A stretch of 64,000 nt of DNA from Micromonosporaceae bacterium (GCA_020027875.1 JAHRHA010000037.1:23626-87625), one strand, 5' to 3'. Numbered from the stretch's first letter, positions 34,805 through 43,860 are shown. The notes: generated by a model not told the origin, from the letters alone. Translations and numbers: made by a program.

Positions 34805-35664
34805 CGCGGCACCGCCTCCTCGGCTCGTCCGCGCGCGCTCGGGCCGACGCCGTTGGCGCTCGGGCCCACGTCTGGCACGGTAGTGCTCGGCCGGCTAGCG
34901 CTTGGCCGGGTGCCATTGCCTCCGCTGACGATTGCGGCCCCACCCGCGGCGGACGCCTTCCGGTGCTCGTGGAAGGAGAGGATCTGCAGCTCGATGGCGA
35001 GGTCGACCTTGCGCACGTCAACGCCGTCCGGGACGGCGAGCACGCACGGCGCGAAGTTGAGGATGCTGGTGACGCCGGCCGCCACCAGCCGGTCGGCGAC
35101 AGTCTGGGCGGCATGCGCGGGAGTTGCGATCACCGCGATGCTGATGTGGTACTCCGCCATCACCACATCGAGATCATCGATATGGCTCACGACCAGGCCG
35201 TTGATCCGCTCGCCGACGCGGGCGGAATCCGCATCGAGGAGCGCGGCGATCCGGAACCCGCGGGTGGCGAAGCCGCCATAGCCGGCAAGCGCATGACCGA
35301 GGTTGCCCACGCCCACGAGGGCTACCGCCCGCCGCTGGGTGAGGCCGAGCACCGACTCGATCTGCCCGACGAGCACCTCGACGTCGTAACCCACGCCGCG
35401 AGTGCCATACGAGCCCAGGTGGGACAGATCCTTGCGTAGTTTGGCGGAGTTCACCCCGGCCGCCGAGGCCAGAGCCTCGCTGGAGACGGTCTCGTGACCG
35501 CCCTCGGCGAGGTGGTGCAGCGCACGTAGGTATTCGGGCAGGCGAGCGACAGTGGCTTCCGGCAGATCGGGAAAGTCCGGCACGGTCGTGTTCCGACCGG
35601 ACGCGACGTTCCCTGGTTCCGCTCGCAAGCTCGCGGAGCCTTCTCCGCTGCGTTGCTGACTCAT
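34801..35664 (-). CDS. rex: Redox-sensing transcriptional repressor Rex
   Basis: 287-residue NADH/NAD+ sensor. The N-terminal winged helix is at about 35-105 (ARLPEYLRALHHLAEGG and SAAGVNSAKLRKDLSHLGSYGTRGVGY), followed by a Rossmann domain (VALVGVGNLGHALAGYGGF) and a C-terminal helix that domain-swaps in known structures. Both ends are extended by low-complexity tails (about 35 residues N-terminal, about 60 C-terminal). It heads rex-hemA-hemC-hemD-hemB, the actinomycete arrangement, and a Rex operator lies 114 nt upstream, so autoregulation is likely. Confidence 0.96.
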   Translation of the reverse strand: MSQQRSGEGSASLRAEPGNVASGRNTTVPDFPDLPEATVARLPEYLRALHHLAEGGHETVSSEALASAAGVNSAKLRKDLSHLGSYGTRGVGYDVEVLVGQIESVLGLTQRRAVALVGVGNLGHALAGYGGFATRGFRIAALLDADSARVGERINGLVVSHIDDLDVVMAEYHISIAVIATPAHAAQTVADRLVAAGVTSILNFAPCVLAVPDGVDVRKVDLAIELQILSFHEHRKASAAGGAAIVSGGNGTRPSASRPSTTVPDVGPSANGVGPSARGRAEEAVPR

Positions 35665-35766
35665 GGTGCTCCGTGCCGATGGGCTGATATGACGCGGCTC
35701 ACAATCACGCGCGCTTGGCGATCATCGTGGTGACGCACCCGTGCTATCGGGGCTTGCCGCGACATC

Positions 35767-35795
35767 AGCGTAGGCGCTTGTGAAGCCGTGCACAA
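35767..35795 (-). promoter_or_regulatory. rex promoter with overlapping Rex operator
   Basis: TTGTGAAGCCGTGCACAA at 35778-35795 fits the Rex operator consensus TGTGAANNNNTTCACA with one mismatch. On the minus strand TTGTGC (35790-35795) and TACGCT (35767-35772), 17 nt apart, make a plausible -35/-10 pair, so bound Rex would block the promoter. The promoter assignment is inference. Confidence 0.75.
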
Positions 35796-36100
35796 ATCGC
35801 GATCTTGACCGACCCTCGGGCGGCCTGAGCAGCCGGAGACGTACCCCGCAACAAGGGTTCCCCTTCTTTCTCGGCTTTGGGCAGCCAACGTGCCGCAGAC
35901 CCGAGCTGGTTCGGGCGCCACCCACGATTATGACGTATTTGCGATTAATCGGGCAGCACGATCGTTCTTGACACCCCAGCAGGCACACAAGATCGCAGTT
36001 AGGGTGTCGGGCCAAGCGATTTCCCGCACATCCGGCACGTCAGCTGCGATCTTCATCTATCCGACGCGCCTGGCCTCGCGGCTTACTCGGTTAGAGCTGC

Positions 36101-36124
36101 CGCGGTAGTGCTAGCTATACCGCG
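36101..36124. promoter_or_regulatory. Short palindrome upstream of the two-component operon
   Basis: CGCGGTA and TACCGCG form perfect 7-bp arms around 10 nt, 47 nt before the kinase start. It could be an operator, for example for the NarL-type regulator encoded downstream. The rest of the 507-nt gap (35665-36171) holds the Rex site and a relatively AT-rich stretch near 35925-35950 with no gene I can support. Confidence 0.4.
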
Positions 36125-36171
36125 AAGACGCCGGGCGGCAGGATGGGGGCGAACCCGCCCACCCACCTAGC

Positions 36172-37515
36172 GTGAAGGACATGACGACCACTACCGCACC
36201 GACCGCCACCGCCGACGACCACGACCGGGCCGTGCCGGCGCCGAACCTGCTGCGCCAACTCGGCGTCGACACCGCCTATGTGTTGCTGGGCTTTCCGCTC
36301 GGCATCGCGACGTTTGTCCTCATCATCACCGGCCTGGCGCTGGGAGCCGGGCTGTTGATCACGCTACTCGGCATCCCGGTGCTGGTCGCCACGGTATTCG
36401 TCGCCCGCGGGTTCGCCGAGCTCGAGCGCGTGCGCATCCCCGGGGTGGTACGCCGGCCCCGCACCAGAGTCCGGTACAAGACGGTCGCCACGGACGCCGT
36501 CGGATGGCGCCGACTCCTCACCCCGCTCTCCGACATCCAGTCGTGGCTCGATGTCCTGCACGGCATCGTCCGGTTCCCGATCTCGACTGCCACGTTCTGT
36601 GTGGTGGTCGTGTGGTGGTCGGGGGCACTGGGCGGCCTCACGTACGGGCTGTGGGATTGGGCTCTGCCGCACAAACCCGACAATTACGAGCTGGCGGAAC
36701 TGCTCGGCTTCCAGGACACTGCCGAGGTCCGTATCACGTTCTACCTCGCGCTCGGCGTCCTATTCGCGGCCACGCTCCCGTTCGTCGTCCGGGCAGCCGC
36801 CCTGCTCGAGGCCTGGCTCGCCCGGGCCACGCTGACGGGGGTGGCCGGCCTGCGCGACCAGGTGGCCGGTCTCGCAGAGGAACGTGCGACCGCACAGGCG
36901 CAGACCGCGGCGGCCGTGTCCGCCGAAGCGACCGCCTTGCGCCGCCTCGAGCGCGACATCCATGACGGACCACAGCAGCGCCTCGTCCGGTTGGCGGTCG
37001 ACCTTGGCCGCGCCCAACAGCAGATCGATAACAATCCCGACGCCGCCCGCCACACTGTCGACGAGGCGCTCACCCAGGCCCGCGAGGCTCTCGACGAACT
37101 GCGCACGCTCTCCCGAGGCATCGCCCCGCCGATCCTCACCGACCGAGGCCTCGCCGCCGCGATCGCGGCGCTCGCCGCCCGGGCGACGGTGCCAGTCGCG
37201 CTGGACGTGCCGGAGTTGGGACGCCTGCCCGCACTCGCGGAGCAGACCGCGTACTTCACGATCGCCGAAGCATTGACCAATGTGGCCAAACACGGTGAGG
37301 CGACCAGGTGTGCCATTCAGGTCTGGCGGGTTGACGAACGACTGAATGTATCGGTGCGCGACGACGGCCGGGGTGGCGCCCACTTCGCCAAGGGGCATGG
37401 CTTGGCGGGTCTGGCCGACCGGCTGCACGCGGCCGGAGGCGAACTATGGGTCAGCAGCCCCGCGGGAGGACCAACCGAGATCAGAGCGGAGCTGCCGTGC
37501 CCGACCGTCCACTGA
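36172..37515 (+). CDS. NarL-type sensor histidine kinase with membrane sensor domain
   Basis: 447-residue kinase. The N-terminal half has four hydrophobic segments (for example LLGFPLGIATFVLIITGLAL and FPISTATFCVVVVWWSGALG), a layout like the putative sensor domain of actinobacterial HisKA_3 kinases. The phospho-acceptor is in RLERDIHDGPQQRLVRLAVDL. The HATPase domain has TIAEALTNVAKHGEAT and VRDDGRGGAHFAKGHGLAGL. The start is GTG 36172, or ATG 36181 in the same frame. It overlaps its response-regulator gene by 19 nt. Confidence 0.91.
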   Translation: MKDMTTTTAPTATADDHDRAVPAPNLLRQLGVDTAYVLLGFPLGIATFVLIITGLALGAGLLITLLGIPVLVATVFVARGFAELERVRIPGVVRRPRTRVRYKTVATDAVGWRRLLTPLSDIQSWLDVLHGIVRFPISTATFCVVVVWWSGALGGLTYGLWDWALPHKPDNYELAELLGFQDTAEVRITFYLALGVLFAATLPFVVRAAALLEAWLARATLTGVAGLRDQVAGLAEERATAQAQTAAAVSAEATALRRLERDIHDGPQQRLVRLAVDLGRAQQQIDNNPDAARHTVDEALTQAREALDELRTLSRGIAPPILTDRGLAAAIAALAARATVPVALDVPELGRLPALAEQTAYFTIAEALTNVAKHGEATRCAIQVWRVDERLNVSVRDDGRGGAHFAKGHGLAGLADRLHAAGGELWVSSPAGGPTEIRAELPCPTVH

Positions 37516-38156
37516 GGGTGGTCCTGGCCGATGACGCGGTCCTTCTTCGAGAAGGGCTGGTGCGTCTGCTCAGTGAGCAGGGCCACCACGTTGTCGCCGT
37601 TGTCGGAGACGGGCCAGCCCTCGTGGCCGCGGCGGCGGAGTTCGTCCCGGACGTCTCCATCGTGGATGTCAGAATGCCGCCCACCCACACCGACGAGGGT
37701 CTGCGGGCCGCAGTCGAGGTTAGGGCCGCCCGGCCGGGCGCACCCGTGCTCGTACTCTCGCAGTACGTCGAGGTCTCCTACGCCGACGACCTCCTCGCCG
37801 ATCGACTGGGCGGGGTGGGCTATCTGCTCAAGGACCGGGTCGCCGACATCTCCGACTTTCTCGAGGCGCTGGGCCGGGTGGCCGGCGGCGGAACGGTGCT
37901 CGACCCCGAGGTGGTGGCTCAGTTGCTGGTTCGCCGCAGAGCGCAGGACCCGCTGGAACCGCTCACCGGGCGCGAGCGGGAAGTGCTCGCGCTCATGGCC
38001 GAGGGCCGCTCGAACGCCGCCATCGCCCGTCACCTGGTGGTCAGCGAGGGTGCAGTGGAGAAGCACGTCCGCAACATCTTCACCAAGCTCGACCTACCAC
38101 CCGACGACGAACTCAACCGACGCGTGCTCGCCGTGCTTGCATTCCTGCGCTCCTGA
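37497..38156 (+). CDS. NarL/LuxR-family response regulator
   Basis: 219-residue regulator. The receiver domain has the acidic pair LADDAVLLREG, the phospho-Asp in VSIVDVRMPPTHTDEG and a Lys in YLLKDRVADI. The C-terminal LuxR-type HTH has LTGREREVLALMAEGRSNAAIARHLVVSEGAVEKHVRNIFTKL. The GTG at 37497 sits behind GGAG and inside the kinase gene end, indicating translational coupling. Targets are unknown; self-regulation via the palindrome at 36101 is possible. Confidence 0.92.
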   Translation: MPDRPLRVVLADDAVLLREGLVRLLSEQGHHVVAVVGDGPALVAAAAEFVPDVSIVDVRMPPTHTDEGLRAAVEVRAARPGAPVLVLSQYVEVSYADDLLADRLGGVGYLLKDRVADISDFLEALGRVAGGGTVLDPEVVAQLLVRRRAQDPLEPLTGREREVLALMAEGRSNAAIARHLVVSEGAVEKHVRNIFTKLDLPPDDELNRRVLAVLAFLRS

Positions 38157-38183
38157 ACGCCTCTAACACTTCCTAGCGCGTCG

Positions 38184-38891
38184 CTAGGGCGCGCCGGGAC
38201 ACCCGTGTGTCCTGTTCCATGCGGATACCTCAGCCACGGGCGACAACTCGCCGCCCGCACGCCACGAGTCCAGATAGGACGCGGGCCAGATCGTTCCGCG
38301 CCGGATCCACCAGTCGCCGACGCGGGCGCACGGCGGCGAGATGCCAAAGTGGAGGTGGCAGATGCCAGCGTGGCCGCTGTCGCCAACGCTGCCAAGCCGC
38401 TCGCCCGCCCGGACTCTTGTGCCTGCCGCTACGCCCGCCACGATGATCCGCAGATGCGATCCGTAGTAACGCACCCCGTCGTCGCCGAGAATGGCGACAA
38501 ACAGCCCGCCGCGGGCGGCGCCGTCGTCGGTGCCCGCGTCGTAGGTGTCCTTCCGGCTGACCTCGAGGACGACACCGTCGGTCACCGCGAGCACCGGGAA
38601 TCCGCACGGTGCAATGATGTCCGTCGCCGGGTAGTCGTGGTGGGTCTTTTCGTATTCGGCGGCGCCGGCGACCGGGAAGACGTACCGAGGCGGCACCGCG
38701 GTGCTCTGCCCGGGAGTGGGACCCGTCCCGGCGCTCGGTGTCGCCGGAGACCAGCTGCTCCCCGGTGTGCTGCGACCAGCGGCCGGACCATCTCGCTCCA
38801 CCAGGATGCCGAGGAGGACACCCGCGACGAGGAGGACGGCGAGGCCGCCGAGGTACCATCTCGCGCGTCCGTTGCTTCCCGGCCCCGTCAC
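38184..38891 (-). CDS. M23 (LytM-like) peptidase, membrane-anchored
   Basis: 235-residue protein: one N-terminal span (WYLGGLAVLLVAGVLLGIL), a Ser/Pro/Thr linker and an M23-like domain. Zinc-binding elements are HHDYPATD (the HxxxD element) and HLHF, with the LGSVGDSGHAG loop between them. It should cut peptide cross-links in peptidoglycan or be a degenerate regulator of that. The start is GTG 38891, with GTG 38900 possible. The open frame upstream belongs to the antisense of the HAD gene. Confidence 0.82.
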   Translation of the reverse strand: MTGPGSNGRARWYLGGLAVLLVAGVLLGILVERDGPAAGRSTPGSSWSPATPSAGTGPTPGQSTAVPPRYVFPVAGAAEYEKTHHDYPATDIIAPCGFPVLAVTDGVVLEVSRKDTYDAGTDDGAARGGLFVAILGDDGVRYYGSHLRIIVAGVAAGTRVRAGERLGSVGDSGHAGICHLHFGISPPCARVGDWWIRRGTIWPASYLDSWRAGGELSPVAEVSAWNRTHGCPGAP

Positions 38892-38928
38892 GCGGCGCAC
38901 GCTACCAGCGCGCAACGACCCGCGCCCC

Positions 38929-39564
38929 TCATGCGGCCAACGCGTACTCGACCGCCTCGACCAGCGTGGCCGCAACCGGAAGACCGGTGGCCCGCAGCCT
39001 GGCCTCATCGGTGATGCCACCTCGGTAGAGCACGATCCTGGCTCCAACTGCGGCCGCGGCATCCGCGTCGTCGATCGAGTCGCCGATGAGTACGCAGTCC
39101 GAGCCGCGCACGTCGAGAGCCGCCAGGTGTGCCAGCAAATGGGGCGCCTTGGCCCCACCGCCGGTGGGGTCGCGGAGCCCGTCCACTCGGTCGAGGTGGT
39201 CGCGGAGCCCATGACGGGTCACCGCCGGGACCAGCTCATGGTGAAAGAACATCGATAGCAGGGACTGGCTACCGCGCCAGGCCGCGATCGCCTCGAGCGC
39301 GTCGAGGGCCAACCTGCAGCCGGGTAGACCCGCCCGGTAGGCGTCGTGAAAGGCCCGATCCAGCGTCTCGAACTCGTCGGCGTCGACCGGTCGGCCGAGC
39401 ACGTGGGCGTAGTACCCGGAGATGGGCCGCCGAAAATCCCGCCGATGCTCGTCCGCCGTGACGGTCGGTCCGCCGACCGACGCGAGCGACGCATTCGTCG
39501 CCGCCACGACCAGCGTCAGGTCATCGAGCAGCGTGCCATTCCAGTCCCAGACGAGGTGAGCCAC
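38929..39564 (-). CDS. HAD-family hydrolase (phosphoglycolate phosphatase-like)
   Basis: 211-residue HAD phosphatase. Motif I is WDWNGTLLDD, where the first Asp is the nucleophile. Motif III/IV is CVLIGDSIDDADAAAAVGAR. A helical cap lies at about 15-80. The WDWNGTL start is common in actinobacterial members near rex/hem. The substrate is unknown. GTG 39564; the glutaredoxin-like gene ends 9 nt upstream on the same strand. Confidence 0.86.
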   Translation of the reverse strand: MAHLVWDWNGTLLDDLTLVVAATNASLASVGGPTVTADEHRRDFRRPISGYYAHVLGRPVDADEFETLDRAFHDAYRAGLPGCRLALDALEAIAAWRGSQSLLSMFFHHELVPAVTRHGLRDHLDRVDGLRDPTGGGAKAPHLLAHLAALDVRGSDCVLIGDSIDDADAAAAVGARIVLYRGGITDEARLRATGLPVAATLVEAVEYALAA

Positions 39565-39573
39565 CCGACCACA

Positions 39574-39813
39574 CTACCCGCGCAGGTCGCGCAGCAGCCG
39601 CTCCTCCTCGACCCGCCAGTAGCCGTGTTCCCGGCCGTCTAGCAGGATCACCGGCACCCGGTCCCAGTACTCGGCCTGCAACTGTGGATCCGAGTCCACG
39701 TCGACCTCGCGCCACTCCTGACCGGCCGCGGACGCCACCCGAGCCATTGCCTCCTTCGCCACATCGCAGAGGTGGCATTGCGCGCGAGTGAGCAGAGTCA
39801 GCCGTACGGTCAC
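39574..39813 (-). CDS. Glutaredoxin-like (DUF836) thiol protein
   Basis: 79-residue thioredoxin-fold protein with the redox motif CHLC at residues 13-16 (TLLTRAQCHLCDVAKEAM) and the cis-proline region DRVPVILLDGREHGYWRVEEERL. A small cytosolic thiol exchanger is likely; with no GSH in actinobacteria, mycothiol or protein thiols would be partners (inference). Its GTG start overlaps the acyl-CoA ligase stop by 4 nt. Confidence 0.87.
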   Translation of the reverse strand: MTVRLTLLTRAQCHLCDVAKEAMARVASAAGQEWREVDVDSDPQLQAEYWDRVPVILLDGREHGYWRVEEERLLRDLRG

Positions 39814-41570
39814 GAAGTCCCTCGCAGCGAACTCTTGCGGACCTTACCGGTGGCCGAGTGAGGCAGCTCCGGCACGAACTCGATCACGCCAGGGCACTTG
39901 AACCTCGCGAGGTTGTGTTGGCAGTGGGTGCGGAGGTCCTCGGTGGATGCGGTTGCATCGGCGGCGAGCACCACATACGCCTTCACCGCCTGACCCGTCT
40001 GGAGGCTGTCCACACCGACGACGGCGGCCTCAGCCACCGCCGGATGGGCCGCGAGCACCAACTCGACCTCGTGCGGGTAAACGTTGAACCCGCTGACAAG
40101 AATCAGCTCGCCGAGCCTGTCGACGAGGAACAGGTCGCCATCCGCGTCGGCATAGGCGACGTCGCCGGTGGCCCACCAGCCGTCCTCGTCGGGGCCACCT
40201 GCCCCGTCCGGCCAGTATCCGGTGAACAGGTTCGGCCCCCGCACGAGGATCTCGCCCGGGTCGGTGCCCGGCACGCCTCCGGCGTCGTCGTCAAAGTCAT
40301 CGTCGTAGAGATCCTCGTCCACCAGACCGGACGGACCGACTCGGGCGATCTCGGAACCATCGGCCGCGACGAGTTTGATCTCCACTTCGGGGATCGGCCG
40401 GCCGATGGAACCACCCTTGGGCACCGGGCTCGCCAGGGCGGTCGTGACGACCGGCGAGGTCTCCGTCAGGCCATACCCTTCGAAGATCGGATGGCGGGTC
40501 GCATCGAGGAAGCGGTGAGCCGCGGCCTGATCGAGCGGCGCCGCGCCGCTCACGGCGACCCGCACCGATGCCAGGCTCTCGCCCAGCTCCGGCAGGAGGG
40601 ACCAGGCCACGAACATCTGCGGCACGCCCGCGACGACGCTGACCTGTTGCCGCGCGATAAGCCCAAGGCTGTCGATCGGATCGAATCGCTCGACGAGCAC
40701 CCCACATGCGCCGTGCCAGGCGACCGCGCCGAGGCCGGAGTTGAGCCCGAAGGCGTGAAACATGGGCAACGCGAGCAGTACGACATCGCCAGGTCCAACG
40801 ATGGGTGGATCGACCCCCTCCACCTGCCGGTGGTTGGCGATCAGGGCGCGGTGTGAAAGCATCGCGCCCTTCGGCGTGCCCGCCGTACCCGACGTGTAGA
40901 GCAGCACCGCGAGGTCCTCGCTGCCGGCCGTTGCGGAATACCGGCCGCCGTCCCGGACGAGACTGCCGAAGGGCAGCACGCCCACCGGGGCCTCCCCTCC
41001 GACCGAGTACAACTGCCGAAGTGCCGGCAGCTGTGCCCGTACCTCGGCCACAGCGTCAAGCACTCCCGCGGTCGCGATGATCACGGATGCGCCTGAGTCG
41101 TAGAGCTGGTGCCGAAGCTCGCGCGCGGTATAACCCGGATTGAGGGGTACGGCCACCAGCCCGGCGCGCAGCACACCGAAGAACGCCTCCGCGAACTCGG
41201 GCACATTCGGGAGGCCGATCGCTACCCGTGCCGCCGCACCGGCGGTCGACGGCAGGTCGAGGGCGGTCAGAGCGGTAGCGACCGAATCCACCCGCTGGTC
41301 GAGCTGCCCCCAGGTGATCACCGCATCGGGCGTATCCGCGGCCGGATCGGTCGACCCGGGCGCGACTGACGCCGACACGACCGACGCCGGCACGACCAGG
41401 GCCGGAGCGTCCGGATCGGCGGCGCCCGCGCGGCGAACGGCATCGGCAAGATTGTGGATATCCCCCACGGGGCCTGAGTCTGGCACAGCCGCTGCCTGTG
41501 CGGGGTCATGCCGGCCATGACCGTGTCGCCGCATCACGCTCATGGTCTCGGGCGGCGCGGTATCGGACAC
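39810..41570 (-). CDS. AMP-forming acyl-CoA synthetase/ligase
   Basis: 586-residue ANL-superfamily enzyme activating a carboxylic (probably fatty) acid via acyl-AMP. The P-loop-like motif is LLYTSGTAGTPKGAMLSH, A5 is FEGYGLTETSP and A7/A8 are WWATGDVAYADADGDLFLVDRLGELI. The catalytic lysine is in HSATGKVRKSSL at the C-terminus. An acidic insert (DDDFDDDAGG) lies in the C-terminal hinge region. The start is GTG 41570 (ATG 41543 is an alternative). Upstream lies a 250-nt divergent gap before the BldN-type gene, with no feature I recognise. Confidence 0.9.
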   Translation of the reverse strand: MSDTAPPETMSVMRRHGHGRHDPAQAAAVPDSGPVGDIHNLADAVRRAGAADPDAPALVVPASVVSASVAPGSTDPAADTPDAVITWGQLDQRVDSVATALTALDLPSTAGAAARVAIGLPNVPEFAEAFFGVLRAGLVAVPLNPGYTARELRHQLYDSGASVIIATAGVLDAVAEVRAQLPALRQLYSVGGEAPVGVLPFGSLVRDGGRYSATAGSEDLAVLLYTSGTAGTPKGAMLSHRALIANHRQVEGVDPPIVGPGDVVLLALPMFHAFGLNSGLGAVAWHGACGVLVERFDPIDSLGLIARQQVSVVAGVPQMFVAWSLLPELGESLASVRVAVSGAAPLDQAAAHRFLDATRHPIFEGYGLTETSPVVTTALASPVPKGGSIGRPIPEVEIKLVAADGSEIARVGPSGLVDEDLYDDDFDDDAGGVPGTDPGEILVRGPNLFTGYWPDGAGGPDEDGWWATGDVAYADADGDLFLVDRLGELILVSGFNVYPHEVELVLAAHPAVAEAAVVGVDSLQTGQAVKAYVVLAADATASTEDLRTHCQHNLARFKCPGVIEFVPELPHSATGKVRKSSLRGTS

Positions 41571-41820
41571 CGTGTGCGACGGATGTACCGGGAGTTCCCA
41601 TAAGACTTCTCACCTGGCCGAGCCAACTCCATCACGCGGAGAGATGTCGCCCTTTATGCTCACGAGGTCGACTCATCCGATTTGGGTCTGCTCGAACCCC
41701 TCACCCCGAGGAGGCCGTAGTGCGGCGTATTGGACCGGTAATCCAGCTCGTGCCGTTGTGCCGGCTTCGGCCGCTGCCCGGCGCACATGCCGTGGACGCG
41801 CAGAGCGTGGAGGTCCGGCG

Positions 41821-42762
41821 GTGAGCGATCTCAACATGGCGGGTGACTTCGGAAACCCCGTGGCCGAGGGTGTCGATTCGTTGCGGGACCGGGCGCGCCA
41901 GGTGTGGACCGTGGCAGCCCGCGGCACCGGTGGCGCACGCATAGGCACCCGGAACGAGGTGCCAAGTCGGCACTTGCCCAGCACGAACGGGCGGCTCGGC
42001 GGACGACCGGGAGGCCCCACCCGCGCGCTGCCGCCTGTCCAGGGCGGACGGCCCGGCTCGGACGGAACGATCGCCGAACGGCCACTCATCCCGGCCGCCC
42101 GCGAGGAGACGATCGAGCTCAGGGCGCTCCCCGCCTCGGCCCAGCCGACCTCCCCGGCGAGCCAGGGCCCCTGGCCCAGCCGCCCTGCCCCCGACGACGC
42201 CGCCGCAGAGGTCTGGGCGCTCGTTGAGCGGGCACAGGCCGGCGATGCCGACGCCTTCGGTCTTATCTACGACCGCTATCTGGACACCGTCTTCCGATTC
42301 ATCTACTTCCGGGTCGGCAGCCGGCCGCTGGCCGAGGACCTCACCGCGGACACGTTTCTGCGCGCCCTCAAGCGGATCAGCAGCTTCACCTGGCAGGGCC
42401 GGGACCTCGGTGCATGGCTGGTCACCATCGCCCGCAACCTCGTCGCCGACCACTTCAAGTCCGGCCGCTACCGACTCGAGGTGACGACGGGCGACGTCCT
42501 CGACGCCGACCAGGCCGACCGCGGCCCCGAGGGAAGCCCCGAGGCTGCCGTCGTGGACCACATCACGAACGTCGCCCTGCTCGGCGCCGTAAAGCAGCTC
42601 AACCCGGAGCAGCAGGAGTGCATCGTGCTCCGCTTCCTGCACGGCTTCTCGGTCGCGGAGACCGCGCAGGCAATGGGGAAGAACGAGGGAGCCATCAAGG
42701 CTCTGCAGTATCGCGCCGTGCGGGCGCTGCACCGCCTCCTGCCCGAAGGCTTCCAGCCGTGA
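41821..42762 (+). CDS. bldN: BldN-type ECF sigma factor with long N-terminal extension
   Basis: 313-residue ECF sigma factor. Region 2 is at about 125-205 (FGLIYDRYLDTVFRFIYFRV, DLTADTFLRALKRISSF, LVTIARNLVADHFKS). Region 4 is at about 240-305 (LNPEQQECIVLRFLHGFSVAETAQAMGKNEGAIKALQYRAVRALHRLL). About 115 N-terminal residues precede region 2; in S. coelicolor BldN is made with a removable pro-region, so processing is plausible. GTG 41821 has GGAGG 7 nt upstream. The rsbN-type gene follows, supporting a developmental role in aerial growth or sporulation. Confidence 0.88.
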   Translation: MSDLNMAGDFGNPVAEGVDSLRDRARQVWTVAARGTGGARIGTRNEVPSRHLPSTNGRLGGRPGGPTRALPPVQGGRPGSDGTIAERPLIPAAREETIELRALPASAQPTSPASQGPWPSRPAPDDAAAEVWALVERAQAGDADAFGLIYDRYLDTVFRFIYFRVGSRPLAEDLTADTFLRALKRISSFTWQGRDLGAWLVTIARNLVADHFKSGRYRLEVTTGDVLDADQADRGPEGSPEAAVVDHITNVALLGAVKQLNPEQQECIVLRFLHGFSVAETAQAMGKNEGAIKALQYRAVRALHRLLPEGFQP

Positions 42763-42850
42763 CGCGGGCGGCGGGCCGACCGGCAGTGACCGTCGTCACA
42801 TCGGCAGGCGGGCCCCGTGGGCGCGCCGTCACCGAGAATCTGTCGTATCC

Positions 42851-42898
42851 GTTACACCTAGTGGCACAGTTACACCTAGTGGCACAGTTACGCCCAGA
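42851..42898 (+). repeat. 18-bp tandem repeat in the bldN-rsbN gap
   Basis: GTTACACCTAGTGGCACA occurs exactly twice (42851-42868 and 42869-42886) and then decays (GTTACGCCCAGAACTG). It sits in the 217-nt gap between bldN and rsbN. It could be a binding site or a slippage product. No gene is seen in the gap. Confidence 0.8.
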
Positions 42899-42979
42899 AC
42901 TGTCATGCGACGCGCCAATGCCACGAGCTCGTGTGGGCAGCCCAGACGCCCGGCCAGCGCACGGAGGGGAGGGATCGCG

Positions 42980-43846
42980 GTGAGCTCTCCCGTCTTCGAT
43001 CGCCGGCGCTCGGAGCGGTTCGCCGAACTCCTCGATGAGATGAGCGGCCGGCGTCGCCACCATCGCCGTACCGAACTCGACGGAGATCTCGCTACGCTGG
43101 TCCGGCTGGTCGGCCGGGTGGGTACGGCGCGCGAGGGACCGGACCCGGGTGCGGAATTCCGCACTGGGCTGCGCTCGATGCTTCTCGCAACAATCGACCG
43201 CGAAGGGATCGGCGTCACCGCGGCGGAGAAGGCCGCGGAGGCCGCGAAACGCGCCGCCCTCGCGGGCAAGACCCAGAAGTTCCGTCAGGTGGGGGTCGCA
43301 GGAACCGGCCGTGCCCGCGCCGCCGTGCTCATCGGCGTGACTGCTGGCGCCCTCGCATTGTCGGGCGTGTCGGCCGCGAGCACCGACTCCCTCCCGGGCG
43401 ACCCGCTCTACCAGGTCAAACGTTCCAGCGAACGCGCGCAACTGGCGTTGGCCGGATCGGACCAGAGCCGCGGGCAGCTCTACCTCGAGTTCGCCCATAG
43501 CCGGCTCCAGGAAGCGCGGCGGGTCGACGCGGCTCACCTCGAAGCGGTACTCGACGATATGAACCGGGAAACCGTCGCAGGGGTGAGTCTGCTCGCGTCT
43601 GCGGCCGTCCAGCGCGGCGACGCGGGCGCGCTTAAGGTACTCGACTGGTTCGTGCGCGAGCAGCGCGTGAGCCTCAGCGAGCTACACAAGACCCTTCCCG
43701 TCGCCGGGGTCGAGCCCGTGGGTCGCTCATTGGCGCTGCTCACCGACGTCGAGAAGCGCGCGAGCGATCTCACCAGCGCGTTGGCGACCGGATGCGACGT
43801 CTCGGCAGTCGACCGGCTCGGCCCGAAACCCGCCGACAACTGCTAG
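42980..43846 (+). CDS. rsbN: RsbN-like DUF5667 anti-sigma factor
   Basis: 288-residue single-pass membrane protein. About 110 N-terminal cytosolic residues (FDRRRSERFAELLDEMSG) are followed by one span (AAVLIGVTAGALALSGVSAAS). The DUF5667 extracytoplasmic domain begins DSLPGDPLYQVKRSSERAQLALAGSD. In Streptomyces RsbN sequesters BldN. GTG 42980 has GGAGGG upstream, and the frame from 42905 is unsupported. Direct linkage to the BldN-type gene supports the pairing. A family-1 repeat lies 14 nt after the stop. Confidence 0.87.
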   Translation: MSSPVFDRRRSERFAELLDEMSGRRRHHRRTELDGDLATLVRLVGRVGTAREGPDPGAEFRTGLRSMLLATIDREGIGVTAAEKAAEAAKRAALAGKTQKFRQVGVAGTGRARAAVLIGVTAGALALSGVSAASTDSLPGDPLYQVKRSSERAQLALAGSDQSRGQLYLEFAHSRLQEARRVDAAHLEAVLDDMNRETVAGVSLLASAAVQRGDAGALKVLDWFVREQRVSLSELHKTLPVAGVEPVGRSLALLTDVEKRASDLTSALATGCDVSAVDRLGPKPADNC

Positions 43847-43860
43847 CCCCGCGTCAAACA

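Noticed and set aside
35890..36108. A 72-residue plus-strand open frame in the rex upstream gap
   Set aside because: No ribosome binding site, no GC-rich third positions and no recognisable family; the region looks regulatory.
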